Assembly (NCBI GenBank): GCA_963555705.1
Contig: OY743183.1
Coordinates: forward strand, 28,555,932 to 28,619,931
Direction of reading: 5' to 3'
From: Ligustrum vulgare
Taxonomy: Eukaryota > Streptophyta > Magnoliopsida > Lamiales > Oleaceae
DNA length: 64,000 nt
Every line of letters begins with the position of its first letter. The first letter of the stretch is position 1. The translations under genes were made by a program, and so were the position numbers. The notes under the pieces were generated by a model. It did not search any database, was not told where the DNA came from, and saw only the letters and a list, made by a program, of their open reading frames with translations. Of the stretch, positions 33,472 to 46,091 are shown in pieces.

Positions 33472-35284
33472 CCGACTATAGCGACCCAGAATTTTTATGC
33501 AATTAATAATTATTTTAATATTTAGAAAATTGTGTCGCTATTGTTTTGAAGTTAACGCCGCGACGGATTCGTCTAGCCAAGTCAAGAAATATCGAATTTG
33601 TTCGATTTTAAATTAAAATCCGAATTTCTAAAATTATGTTATTTTAATTAATTATTCAAAGTATTATTTTTAAAATCATTTTTGAATTCCAAATTTATTA
33701 AAATATCTCAATTTTCCTTATTCAAATTATTTCAAGTCCGAATAAGTAATTCAATTTTTATCTCAATATTATTTATTTTAAAATTTGATTGTATCTAATT
33801 AAACCAAATTTTCTCCACATATTTTCATATCTTTACACAAATTTCTTTATTATTCTTTCCACCTCATTGCACTATCAACAAACACTATCATTATAATCAC
33901 CAATTCCACCTAACACAAAACTTTCATCACCTACGCCACTCCCTCCCTCATCATATTTTCTTTCCATTTCCCACAATAATCTAATCAATCATCCTATCTT
34001 TACACTAAGCAACCACCATCCCATATCAACCAAATTATGATAATTTCCACTCAATTAATATATCAAAGATTCCTCCAAATCATAATGTTTTCCACTAATC
34101 AATTTCCCTTTTCTTTTTCCTCCATCATTCCATCATTATAACACCATTATCAATCCTCCAAATTCTCTGCAAGAACCCAACTCAAAGCCCAATCACAGCA
34201 GCAGCCACCCCTATCGCCAACCAAACCAATAACAACTGTGAACTTCAACCTTCGTACCAGACACCAATTTCCCAAACACCACCACAGCCCATCATCAACA
34301 CATCAACCAAGCCTCAATTGTCTACACAATCACCATCCACTGTATGTATCAACTAAGAGCCACCACCCAACCAACCATCATCAGTACCAATCAGTTACAC
34401 CACAATTCTATCACTGCCATTACTCAATCTTCAGCCATGAACTTCCATCATCACCACAGTCACCACTTACGCCTCTACTGCCCAAATCAATTTCCAAACC
34501 ATCAACCAACCGGCTACATCATGATCATCACCAGTCCACTGCCCCAAAATCACTATCACACAACTCAGAGAAATCAATTCACAGCTCAATTCATAAAGCC
34601 ATGGTTCCGCAGCCACTGCCACAAATAAACCACCATCTCCAAATCCAAACCGTCACACCATCACTGTTCCATCGCCAATCATCATCATCAATTCTGTTTC
34701 CATCTCCAGTCACCAATTCAACCACTGCAGTCACTCGAAAACCACCACCGGAAATCACAACCACCGCCTGAACCTCCATCGACGCCACTGCCCAACTTCA
34801 ATCGCAAATCAGAACAACTCCTAAAACAACCCAAAACTCAGGAATAGATGAAGCCCAGAAACTAACCTTCATCCTTGATCCATTTCGACCAGAGTTCCAT
34901 CGGAAAACCTCGCAGCTCCAAATCCTCACCCAAAACCAAAATCAAAACCAAGAATCAATAGAGCCAGTTACTTACCTCAATCGCCGCTCCCTTCGCCGGA
35001 ATTTCAGACCCAAATCGCAACCCTAAATCTGAATCCAAGCCTCGTTTTATCTCTGATTTCGCACTCAATCCGCTCAAAAACCTTAACCACTCTCTGACCA
35101 CTTCTTGCCGATACCCGCGACGACATTGCGCCGGTAAACCGCCGGCTATAGCACAGTTTTCCTAAAAATATCCCTCAGCTCGCGACTGTCGCCGATCGCC
35201 TTTCTCCGCCTCTCTGTGTGGTCTCTCTCTCTCTCTTCGATCTGAATGAGAAAAAGATATATTTGATATTATATTTAACTTTCA

Positions 35285-35570
35285 GAAATTACAGCTTGGT
35301 CCCTGAAGTTTTTAAAGGTTTTCAAATCAGTCCCCAACTTTTTAAGTTATCCATTTCAGCCCCAAAGTTTTAAATGATTTACTTCAGCCCTTTAACTTTA
35401 AACTCTTTTATTTCAATACCTGCTGATTTACTTTTAAGCCCAAGTTTCAAAGTATTCATTTTAATCCCTCAACTTTCAAAATATCTATTTTAGTCCCTGA
35501 ACTTTCAAAAGTATTCATTTTAATCCCTCAACTTTCAAAACATCAATTTTAGTCCTCAAATTATAATTTA
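35285..35570 (+). repeat. Short tandem-like repeats in S1: TTTCAGTCCC...AACTTT units
   Basis: About eight degenerate copies of a 30-40 base unit around TTTTAGTCCCTGAACTTTCAAAA. The reverse-oriented S2 shows the same texture at 42940-43150. Confidence 0.7.
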
Positions 35571-35887
35571 TCATTTTGAACTATATATTCGATATACTAA
35601 AGTGACTTATTGGCTAAGACGAAGCGTACGGAGAATTTAAAGAAATTGAAGTCATTCCCGCTCAACTTTGCACTCGTCGGATTTGAGGTAGACTCGCACT
35701 TATTAATTGATTTAAATTATGATTTCATATGAATGTCATGTGACTTGTGAAAGTCAATTTTTAAGAAAAACAAGTATGTTTTTATGAAAGGTAAATATAC
35801 CTTATGTTTTTATGAAAAGTAAGTATACCCTATGTTTTTACGATAATGTTTTATATGTTTTGGATCATTGCTATGCACATAAGAATT

Positions 35888-36310
35888 CTTACCACCTAAG
35901 TTCGGTAGAATTCTGTGTCTCCATAAGTTTATGAGGATTTACCACCTAAGTTCGGTAAAATTCCTGCATTTCCATATGTTTATGAGGATTTACCACCTAA
36001 GTTCGGTAAAATTCCTGTCGCGTATGTTTATGAGGATTTCGATCCTATCTTATGTTATGATGGAAATGATCCCTATGAATTTCATGAATTATGTTTTGGT
36101 ATACTTACTGTTATTATGAACTTACTGTTATTATGAACTTACTGTTATTATGATCTTACTACATAAGAATTCTTGCCACCTAAGTTCGGTAAAATTCTTA
36201 TGTTTATGAGGATTTCGATTTTATCCTATGTTATGATGAAAACTTACTGTTATTATGATTTTACTACATAAGAATTCTTACCACCTAAGTTCGGTAAAAT
36301 TCTTATGTTT
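35888..36310 (+). repeat. CCACCTAAGTTCGGTA repeats in S1
   Basis: Five near-identical copies of ACCACCTAAGTTCGGTAAAATTC, at about 35892, 35942, 35991, 36176 and 36281, mostly followed by a TTTATGAGGATT word. They lie in the 3' third of the LTR. Confidence 0.85.
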
Positions 36311-36983
36311 ATGAGGATTTCAATCCTATCTTATGTTATGCTTTCAAAAGAAATTATGCTTGGCATAATTAAAATGTTTTATAAGTATATGGTTTTCAAA
36401 GAACTGTTTTCAAAGAGATGTTTTCAAAGAGCATATGATTTGCAAAATATGTCCCGTGCTGTAATGCACAATATGAGTTTTATCAAGAGCAGTTTTATAA
36501 AGAAGCTCTATCAATGCCCGTTTTATAAAGAGCCGGGATTTATGTGTTTAATCATCTTATAAATTAAATTAATTTGCGATGAGTCTACTGAGTATTTCCC
36601 CCATGAAATACTCACCCTACTTTTTAACAGTTTTGCAGATTTCGGAGACGGTGGCGAGCGATGAATGATGGTGGCAATAATCGTTGAACGGTTGAAAGTT
36701 TGACGTTAATGATTTCCGTATTTTCCAAATAATCGAATAATTTAGAGAAGTTCATTTATTTGAGAAATTATGATATTGGCAATTTCTTTACAATATTAAT
36801 GGTTCGATTTACTATTTCAAATGGTTTCATAAATGTTTTCAATTTTAGCGGCCATTACAGTTTATTTAATGTTGCCAAAAATGAATTTCAATTATTTCTT
36901 CCGCAAAAATATTATTCGAAAAAAATTTAGACAGAAAATGACGTAGTGAATCGGGTATACGGAACTCGGGGCGCTACACCGAC

Positions 36984-39047
36984 CCATTGTTCAGAAGTAT
37001 CTAATACTTCATAATGAGAAATATATCTACTAGTGAGTAGCCTTGAGCGATTCAACAAGCTGACGTCGATAGCAGACTTTGGTTTTTCATTATAACAATG
37101 GATAACATATGGCTTAATATAATTTTCAATGAGGCATTTGGTCATTCATATGTACATTAACTAACATCAACCATGCAATTAATCATACATACAATATTAT
37201 TGTGGATGATTATGGATAATATCTATCTAGTCTTCTCAAGCCATGAAGAAGAATAATTGGTCAATTCTTAGGGAACATTTCATTTTATCATCGAATGCTA
37301 AATGCAATAATCTCCATCTACTGCTACAACCTGTATCCTACACTAATTGTCATCTTGTGGCTAGCTGCAACCTGTATCCTATACTAGTTGGCACGCAAGT
37401 CTGTATCAAATGGACGTGCATGCCTATAACTACAAACTAGAGATCGCAGGCCCAAGTAATTTAAATAATAGGTACGTAGGCTCAATTGATAAAAGTAAAA
37501 TAAATTAACCAGTCATCCAACCAATCACATGGGTTGAGTTCCTAACCATCCACTAAATATACATTCATCATATAAATGTGTAATTATATAATATCTAATA
37601 TTCTATAAATGAGTTTCAAGTTTCTAGAAATTTAGGTCGTCTAAACTAATTTAGAAAAAGGATTGGAACAATAATTAATTAATCAAATTAATTAACTAAC
37701 TTTAGTTAGCCAGTCTTATTTAATTAAAATCATATTTTAGTTAAATATCAAATTACAGTCCAACTCTAATTCCAAAAGAGGCAAATTGAATTAACATCAT
37801 AATTTTAGGATAAAACTCCTAAATAAAATAAAATTCAATTTAGTAATTAATTAATCAAATTAATCAATTACTTTAATTGGCGATTTTTTAAATTAAAGTC
37901 AAATTTTAATTAAATATTAAATTAGAGTCCAACTCCAATTTCAAGATTCTAGGGCTAATTGAATTTAGGATCAAATCCTAAATAAGAATCAATTAATAAT
38001 CAATTAATCAAATTAACTAATTATTAAATCGAATTTTAATTAAATACCAAATTAGAGTCCAAACTCTAATTCTAAAATTAGGGCAAATTGAGTTAACATT
38101 TCATTTTGTATAATTCTCCTAAATAAAATAAAATTCAATTTAGAGTCCAAGTTTTACATTTAGTTAAAATTCAATTTTAACAATAATGTAAAAGTCGTGA
38201 ATTTTAAAATATAATTTAAATGGGTCAAAATTAAAGCATTGGTCAAAACCCTTTAAAATCAAATTTGAAACTTTCAAATTACATTCAAAACACCTTTTTG
38301 AGAATTTACATTTTCATCCCTAAATTCCAAATTATAATCAAACCCTTTCAATTTCATAAATTGCTGTCAGGGGCTTACAAGTTTGAAAATTGCAAAGATG
38401 CCCCGCCCTATTTCAAAACCCTAAAACGAAATTTGGAAACAGGGGCCTGCAACATTGCAAATTGCAACACAAGCCCCCGCCCCAAATCTCTCAAACCCAA
38501 AACCATCTCTCTGCCATTTCCTGTTGCCAGCGCCTGGCAACATCAACGATAGAATGAAGCATCTACTACGTCTCCTATAGTAGCTATCAGAAAACAATGA
38601 AAAGTGTATCTCTGTCCCCTTCAACGACCACTCCTTGCGCATGTCTTGTGAACCGAAGCGACGCTATGTTAAGCCACATTGATGATAGGCCCTGCGTTCG
38701 CAGCGGCAACCATCTTAATTGCATGCTCACACTGCCTCCACCTCTGCGTCCTTGGCAGCATCTGTCGAGGCATATGCTGCGACGTGCAAAACATAGGCAG
38801 CGACACTAGCCTCTCCTTGGGACAACAGCTTTTCAACTATGCTATCGTGCAGCTGCTCACCTCCAATGGCGATTGTTGCCTACTCTTTCCAATCTGTTCC
38901 TCTATCCAATTTTCCATACAAAATTAATTTTCTTTTCTAAATCAGATTTTTGAACAAGAAAACTATTTTCTCAAAAAGTTAGAAACAAAAAACAATTTCA
39001 ATCACATTGAATTCATCAAAGCATTAACAAACTCTAACAAGTAACAA
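36984..39047 (-). pseudogene. C1 leader and gag remnant
   Basis: Low-complexity AT-rich DNA with repeated ATTAATTAATCAAATTAA words (37660-38060) and a GC-richer block at 38480-38900 with short meaningless frames. No intact copia gag found. Confidence 0.45.
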
Positions 39048-39064
39048 GGTAGACTATGATACCA
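39048..39064 (-). other. Primer binding site of C1
   Basis: Minus-strand TGGTATCATAGTCTACC sits next to the LTR. It is the initiator methionine tRNA site with changes (TGGTATCAGAGC expected). Confidence 0.65.
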
Positions 39065-39065
39065 A

Positions 39066-39527
39066 AATAAGGTTTCGGGTCATACATGCATAGTGAAAAT
39101 TAAAAGACTCGAAACTATAAGCCCGGATCAACCTTGTACTTAGATATAATTTATGATTAGAATATACCTTTGATGAATCTCATGGATCTGAAATAAGAGG
39201 TACAATATTGTTATCACCAGTTGTCCAATTGTCCAGCATCTAACAGAAATTCACGCAACGAGTTGAATCTAGAACTCCATTAATCTCCAACAATTGGAAT
39301 GGATTTTGGAGAATATTGATTTCTATCTTTTTGCTAGCAAGAGAAAAATCCAGTGATAGAATTTTAGTAAAAATGCGACTCTCACTTTAATTTACAATAG
39401 TGTACTTATTTATACGTCTACCTACAACCCTAACCCTAGTCACAATAGGGCTATTAACGGGCCTTGATTGATTAATCTAATTGTAAAGTCCGACCTAGCT
39501 AATTGAGCTTGTACATTAATTCTAACA
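39066..39527 (-). repeat. 5' LTR of C1
   Basis: About 462 bp ending ATTCTAACA. It matches 19411-19840 and the tails at 20741-20915. The TG of the plus-strand start has decayed to AA. Confidence 0.78.
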
Positions 39528-41193
39528 TAAAATAATCATCATCCATAAGAAATAATTGAAATTATCTCTGTTGTTTCTATATGTAATGCTTTCTTCATTA
39601 TGTACTTTTGTGTATTATATCATAAATATACATAAATTGTGAACATTTGACGACAAAAATGAGCATTAAATAGGGGCTCACAGCCTTTTTAAAATAACCT
39701 AAGTTTATCCAAATATACCTAGAGTGGGGAGAATAGGTAATTAAGGCAGAATTTAGTTTCAATTGCAATTTTTAAACTGTAGATGTTTTTATTACAATAT
39801 TCAATACCAATCCGCAAAAGTAAATATGCGAAAATAATAAACAACTCAAAGATTGGTAACGAATGAAAAAACTCTTGAACAACAATATAAGAGAAACAAC
39901 CTCCAAGTAAACACGCCGGTAATGAATATGCTAGAAAAGATTTTACTGACAACAATTGATTCAGACACACTAACCTTTAGTTGAATCTTACCCAAAATTC
40001 TGTAAATCAGTGAAGACCCTCTTTAGTTGTGCCCCACGCACCTACCAGCAACTCTAGACTCTTTTCTCTCCTCATGGATTCCCAAGAATGCACCTCGTTC
40101 TTCACCAAATGAATCTCTAGTTTCTCCTTCCTAACTTTAAATCTCTAAAGGCTTTATTGTAAAAGAATTAAGGTCTGGTGTTTCAGGACTGTGGACAATG
40201 AAAATCTTAACTTAATAATTGAAAGAAAATTTGATTGAATATATGGAGAATCAAAGGATGTATGTAAATCTCTATTCAATGTTCTCTCAAGGAGAACATC
40301 ATATTCAAATCGCCCAAAAACGTAATAGGGTCTTGTATATACAGTAGTGGGCAGATGTAGGAGTTTTAGGATTGAGAAAACTATTCAGAAAGCATAAAAT
40401 ATGGCAAGTCACGGGTCGACCGCTTGAGCTTAACTCAACCAGGATTCGAGTGGTCACTTTTTGCACATGGCTCGCTCAAGGAATTCTGTTACTGAAAAAC
40501 ACGCTCAAGCATGAGTCGAGTGTCTTTTCGACGACTTCTTCTCCTTGTTTCAATATGATCCTTCTTCGAATTTTTGACTTTATTTTGACTCCTATTACAA
40601 CTAGGTCATTTCTATTTTCAAGAAATTGCAAAGATTAAAATTAAACCTAACAAACTCCTCATTCGCCACTTCGTGACAAAAATACAACAATAATAAAGTA
40701 TAAAAATAACAACACCTAACATCGATGATTCAAACCCGTAGACCCATCTCAATTCACTTGTGTTGCCTATTTCTTGCAAAAACGAACTTAGCACAAACCT
40801 CGGAAAAAGCAAGTGAAGCAAATGAGAAAAATAACCAATAAAATGAGCAAACATATAAACATTCAATATTAACATTATATCCAAAAAATCAAAATCATAA
40901 CATTAATATCACGTAGTTCAGTTGCGAATAAACATAACAAAAAAATATTTAGACTATGAAAATTATCTTCCCCCCCTCAATATAAACTATTTCGCTACAG
41001 TAATCAACAGTCTATATCAAAAGTACTACTGTTATTCCACCTTTTTATCATGAATGACAAAGGGTAACTAATCACAGGCATTCTCCACATCAAAAGTTAG
41101 GTCACCCCAATGTCGTCGCATCCACTGCACATCAGCTGTCAGTCTATCAATAGTAGACTGAAGTAATGTAATATCCGTCATCATGCATGCCTA
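39528..41193 (-). other. LTR-like block of an unidentified element
   Basis: No protein. On the minus strand 40380-40520 has GAGCG, GGTCGACC and CTCAAG words followed at about 40333-40347 by TATA-like TGTATATACAAGACC, the same arrangement as in the G1 and A1 LTRs. Boundaries not found. Confidence 0.35.
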
Positions 41194-41760
41194 CTAGTCT
41201 ATGATCTGAGATAACTGACGTGTAATAAACACAAAGGAGTCTAGAGGACGAGATGTAGAAGTGGTGGGAGGAACAGAAGCAGACAAAGATGGAGAAATAT
41301 CAAATGGAGCAGTAGGATCAATGGTAGGTGGAGAGGGTGGTTCATCAGCCAGAATACGATCTTCACTAGCATGAGAAGCATGAGATTGGCTCAAAGTCAG
41401 CCTATGTTGACTTGTAGGTGGTCCCACTTGATCACCAAGTAGATCAGGGAATATAAACGAAAGACCAGATACTAACTTATAAATCAAGCTAGCATAAGGT
41501 AACCCATTCTTGGTATTGCTACCTTGGAAGACATTTAGAATATGTTGAATAATGAAGGTAGGCAAGTCAATGGAGTCACCAATCAAAAGGACGTATAAAA
41601 ACGAGCCCTAACAAGAGGTAATATAGTTCGATGAGAAATTGGCCAAAGGTTTGTGCATTGAATGCACAAGAACACCTGGCACTAAGTAGGTAAAGAACTC
41701 ATAATAATTGGGCCCTCCCTAAATGTCGTGTGGTGACCAAAAAGAGTAGACACAAATTTT
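41194..41760 (-). pseudogene. Remnant resembling the putative plant transposon protein domain
   Basis: The minus frame reads PIIMSSLPT-type and GDSIDLPTFIIQHILNVFQG text, then NGLPYASLIYKLVSGLSFIFPDL and a Ser/Pro/Thr-rich tail ending RQLSQIID. The order (LLYVLLIGDSID..., LPYASLI) fits the domain often found in plant retrotransposon-derived ORFs. Upstream parts are frameshifted. No start identified. Confidence 0.5.
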
Positions 41761-42141
41761 GAGTCCGATGGCAAATGTACAGGTATGGAATATGGGAAAT
41801 AGGATGGGTGAGCTACAAAATATTAAGAAAATGAAAGATAACATCGAGATTTATGGGGATTACTTTTCCCTAAAGGAACACCCTAAATGACATACCATCT
41901 ACTTTATGAACATTGGAAAAAAATAAAATAAAAATCTCGCACCAAAAGTTTAGAAGTGGGTCCAAGACAATGGACTCCCAACTTCTAAACGTAAATATGG
42001 GCTTCCATATTTGGAGGAAGCTCAGAACTTATTACCTCGCACTTAGCTAAGACAGAATGGGTCGAAAACTAGGTGACATACAAGTCATAGTAGACATACT
42101 AGATGAACCTAGTCCTACTAAAAGAAGTTGAGGACCTAAAG

Positions 42142-43938
42142 TGTACGCCTGAATTCTAAAACACCTGGAACGTCACGTCATCGTCTCATCTAACTTTTAA
42201 AATAACGATTTAAGCAGAAGAATAATAAAAAAATTCTCATAATTGGCAACATTTAAATAAAAATCAAACGGTAAATAAAATTTAATAATTTGGAATTTCT
42301 TAAAATAACAATTCAAAAGAAATTATTTGAAAAAGTTATAAAATCTGCTAGCATTCTAAAATTGAACATAAATAAAATAAACTTTCTATTATTTAATTAT
42401 TATTTCCACCCCGTCCATCACGCGCCTCCATCTCCAATATCTGCAATTGTTGTTTAAAAAGGAATGAGCATTTCATAGAAATACTCAGTAGACTCATTGC
42501 AAATAATTAATTTACAGAATAACTGAACACATAATTATGCAACTTATATAGTGACATCATCATCATCATCATCATCATAGGCTCTTTTATTTTTAAAAAA
42601 TCATAGGCTCTTTAAAAACATAGGGTGTGGGTAGTCTTGTCTCATGCATTAAAACACGTAAGTTAATCTCGTCTCGTCTCGTCTCATCTCATGCAATAAA
42701 TGCATATAAATCTCGTAAACTCACATAATACATGCACTTATAATTTAAACTAATTAGTGGAGGCAAGTCTACCTTAATTCACAAGTTTGAAATTTGAACG
42801 GGAATAATCACTTTATTCTTCTAAATCTCCGAATTCTTCGTCTAGCCAATAAGAAAATTTAATCTAAATTAGTGTTTTGGAATTTTAGAGTTTTAGAACA
42901 AAATTAAAAGCTTGGGGATTTAAATTGAAAATCTAGAATAATTGATTTGAAAAGAGTTGGGGTAAAACAAAATTTTCAGAAATCTGGGGATTGACTAATT
43001 AATTTTCCAAAAGTTCAAGGACTAAGATTAAACACTGCTTTAAAATAAATTTGTCGACTAAAATTACGAGTTTAAAATAACGAGCCTGAAATTAAAAGGA
43101 TTTTAAATCAATAGGGACCAAATTAAAAGACTTTAAAAGATGGGGGCTTAAGGGTCAATTTTCACAAAATCAATCTTTAATATAACAAAACAATTCCAAA
43201 CTCCTCTCAAATTTCAAACGGCCGAGAGGGAAAGAGTTCGCTGGCTCTTGTGGAGTTGCCGGACGAACGCGGACAAAAACGCCATCGTTGTGTGGTGATG
43301 ATGGGAGGATCCCTGTGTAGTGGGGGGTTGTTTGGGCGGTTTAGTGCGAAAATTGACATGGAGAGGTGGCGGTTTGGAGCTTGCGGTTTCCGGCTATACA
43401 ACGACAGTGAGGTAAGGTGTTTGGTTCTTTTATTTCTTGGTTGCTTTGGATTTTTTTGTTTTTATGGGAGGTGAAAGCTTACCGAGAATTGCTGCAAATT
43501 CGAAAATGTGTTATGAATGAGAAGGTGGTATATATAGGTATTGATTGGTTGAGATATGTTGTAATTGAAATAGAATTGTGAAAACTTGGACTCAATTAGG
43601 ATACCAAATAATTTATGGCTTCTAACGGGACAAGAATTGTATTAAGAAATACTTTTGAATAATAATCACAAATAAATTGAAATTTGATTAAAATAATTTT
43701 GTGAATTAAAAATAAATATATTTTTTGGAATTAAAAACGATTTTTTGGCTTTAAATAAATTTAGAAACTCGGAATTGGCTTCAAATCGAATTGGACTCGA
43801 TTTCATATCTTGGCTCGAAATACTCGACATGGCTAGATGAACACGTTTTAATTTAAAAATAGGTGAAATTATAGCGAAACGTTTTTTGAGAAATTAAATA
43901 TTTATTTTATAATCAACTGAAAAATTCTCGGTTGCTAA
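42142..43938 (-). mobile_element. Solo LTR S2, 1.8 kb, same end type as S1 but inverted
   Basis: Starts TGTACGCCTGAATTC and ends TCGGTTGCTAA on the plus strand. Exact target duplications TAAAG lie at 42137-42141 and 43939-43943. Several blocks are reverse complements of S1 (AATACTCAGTAGACTCATTGC at 42481; GGCTAGATGAACACG at 43830). It carries an (ATC)n run at 42554-42579 and TCTCG repeats at 42668-42695. Degenerate relative of S1. Confidence 0.82.
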
Positions 43939-44082
43939 TAAAGAACGTCCATGCTAAGGAGACATGTAGACAGACAATTAGGTGTTATGGTTGAAGCTCA
44001 ATTTGATGATGACTTCAACTGATAACAAGCAACACAAACAACTCTAAACTGAAATTCATCAATTGAAGAATGAAACTTTAAT

Positions 44083-44460
44083 TGTAAACTATTTTTTATT
44101 TCATATACTAATAACTTCTATTACATTTGCAGAACTACAAAGAAGTAGAAACATTAAATAGAAGAAGAAGAAGAAATCAGCTTCGGGATGAAGAGGTAAG
44201 GAGAAGTAGATTCAGATATAGGAAGATATAGAAGAAGAACAGATCCAGATTCAGAGAAGAATAGAGACCAAAGAGAAATAGAGATAGTATTTGAGAGATA
44301 AAGAGATAGAGAAACTCTGAGAAGGACGAGAAGGCATCTATTTTCACAGGCTGATTAATATTTTTCAACTTCCTTTCCTCCTCCCATGTGCAAGTTATTT
44401 ATAGATTTGCTATAAGTAAATTCTAGAATAGGTGAGCAAAGGAGAGGACTATCCATGACA
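44083..44460 (-). repeat. LTR-like sequence related to the G4 LTR
   Basis: From TGTAAACTATTTTTTATTTCATATA to ATCCATGACA, with an A/G-rich middle. Terminal phrases parallel 62746-63138. No polypurine tract or primer site beside it; flanks TTAAT and TTAGG agree at only three of five bases. Possibly an old solo LTR. Confidence 0.4.
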
Positions 44461-46091
44461 TTAGGCAAAGCAATTAAAAAAAAAATATTAGCAATTGTCA
44501 CATATGTATCTCGAGAGTAGAGTACCTACTTGTGCATATGCGTGGATGAAGGTGATGAATGTAAAACAAGAAAACCGACCATGTGGTATGTAAAACACGG
44601 TGTGGCACACGAAATGGGACATAAGCACGTAAAATAATGCATCTATACAATACACCAAAAAAATTCCTAAACTCCTAAATGCACAATCAAAACAACAATG
44701 TGAAAGACTCAATGAAACTGAGAAAAAATAATAAAAATTAATAGTAGATGCTCGAGCATGATTCGCTACGCGAGCGACCATCAATCTGCCAAAGCCAAAT
44801 CTCCACAAATAAATTCAACAAGTCTCATGTACATGCTATAATAATAATGCCCATGCACTGTTTATTATCAATATGAAACAGAAAAGCATGATTTTTTGTA
44901 AGAACTCAAGAATTATGAAAGAAAAACTCAAAATTTAGGGTTTAAGAATTCAAAAATTATCTTGATGTAAGTGATGATATCAGATGCTAAATGACCCCTT
45001 TGCAGTTGAGAATGATGATGAAGTGCATGGAATGAACACAAAATACACAAGAATATCTCAAATATGGAGAAAGCTTTGAAGATGAAACTGTAGTGGAAAA
45101 AAATGGCTAGAGCTTGCTTTTAAAGAAAGAGCCATTCGAGCAATTTTTGAGCGGTGTTGATTCTGCCAAAACCGCTCGAGCACAATTCGTACGTGCCCTT
45201 TTTTTCAAATTTCAAAGAAAATTTAATAATGAGCACGTGAAATGAGATAGTTGAATAAACATTGATCATATATACAAGAATCTAAGATACTAAACATGAA
45301 ATACTTCTTACAAGACATAGAAAAAAATTATCAAGACTACAAGGCATAGAAAAATCGTGCATGTAATGTACTAGTAGTTTCTTGTGAGTGGACTCAAAAC
45401 CTTATTTTAGTGAGAAAGAGCATACACGTTATAGATACACGAATAAGTTCCACAAACCATGAACTTCAAACAAAATTTTTAATAGAACTTGATTAAAATT
45501 GCTTTATCAAAATAATAGGTTTCTTCTTTTTCCACTTTTATTTTTTTATTTTATTTTTTCCATATTACATATCTGTCTCCATTAAATTAACTAAATGGCC
45601 TCTATAACAAGCGATGAATCCAAGCCAGTTGACCATAGGGCATCAGGTCTCAAAGACTCTGCAACTTAGTTGCTCGAGTCAAATAGACTCCAAAGAGAAT
45701 AATAAGATAAAAAATAAAATGTTTTCTAATTTGAGGTCATTTCATACCTACAGTCAATTCATCATACTTGTAATAGCAACCCCGAGTCTCACACATGTGG
45801 CCACAACTCACTCACAAGACCTTAGTGTGTGTAGTGCAGTAAGTACGAAAGGTGATCTATGCCAAGTTTTTCAGACAAATTCTAGCTGAGTCTGTGGAAA
45901 CTACAATCAAATTTTTTCACGATTCAAGCATTTAATCGTAATATTTTATTCAAATAAAAATTTTCTATTTTTTATATTCTTTTTCTTTGATAAAACTAAT
46001 GAAAGAAAAAATGCAGTAAACATAAAGGATGCATGGATGGATATGTAAATACAGTGAATTATGCGTGCATACACGTAACTCCTTCTCATGG
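44461..46091 (-). other. Retrotransposon-derived non-coding DNA
   Basis: The block 45530-45910 resembles the A1 non-coding region 26340-26740, with the shared phrase TTGCTCGAGTCAAA. A CGAGC-rich stretch at 45130-45190 precedes CTTTAAAAGC on the minus strand. Borders unclear. Confidence 0.4.

Larger units (their letters stand above)
33477..36978 (+). mobile_element. Solo LTR S1, 3.5 kb
   Basis: Ends TATAGCGACCC and GGGGCGCTACA (TGTAGCG...CGCTACA with one change), with exact target duplications CCGAC at 33472-33476 and 36979-36983. No internal coding region, hence a solo LTR left by LTR-LTR recombination. The end type is common in Tekay/Del-like Ty3 elements; lineage inferred. Apparent open frames at 34238-34771 are His/Thr/Pro low-complexity readings of CA-rich DNA. 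Confidence 0.88.
19411..39527 (-). mobile_element. Decayed Ty1/copia element C1, host of nested insertions
   Basis: Minus-strand order: LTR (39066-39527), primer site (39048-39064), leader and gag remnants (36984-39047, 32758-33471), RT-RNase H remnants (24385 down to about 22000), polypurine tract (20916) and LTR material (20915 down to 19411). It is interrupted by A1 (24386-32752) and S1 (33477-36978). I found no matching target duplication at its outer ends (GCGAT left, TAAAA right), so the left LTR block may be rearranged or belong to a second insertion. Confidence 0.75.

Noticed and set aside
34238..34771. 177-codon His/Thr/Pro-rich open frame on plus
   Set aside because: Low-complexity reading of CA-rich DNA inside solo LTR S1, with no domain and overlapping frames of the same kind.
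19411..39527. Exact target-site duplication for C1
   Set aside because: GCGAT on the left and TAAAA on the right do not match, so I do not claim one.
40960..40985. G-rich tract (CCCCCCC on plus) as a polypurine tract
   Set aside because: No LTR start (TG) directly follows and no LTR pair was found.
43207..43474. Short frames on both strands in a GC-richer stretch
   Set aside because: They lie inside solo LTR S2 and show no domain.
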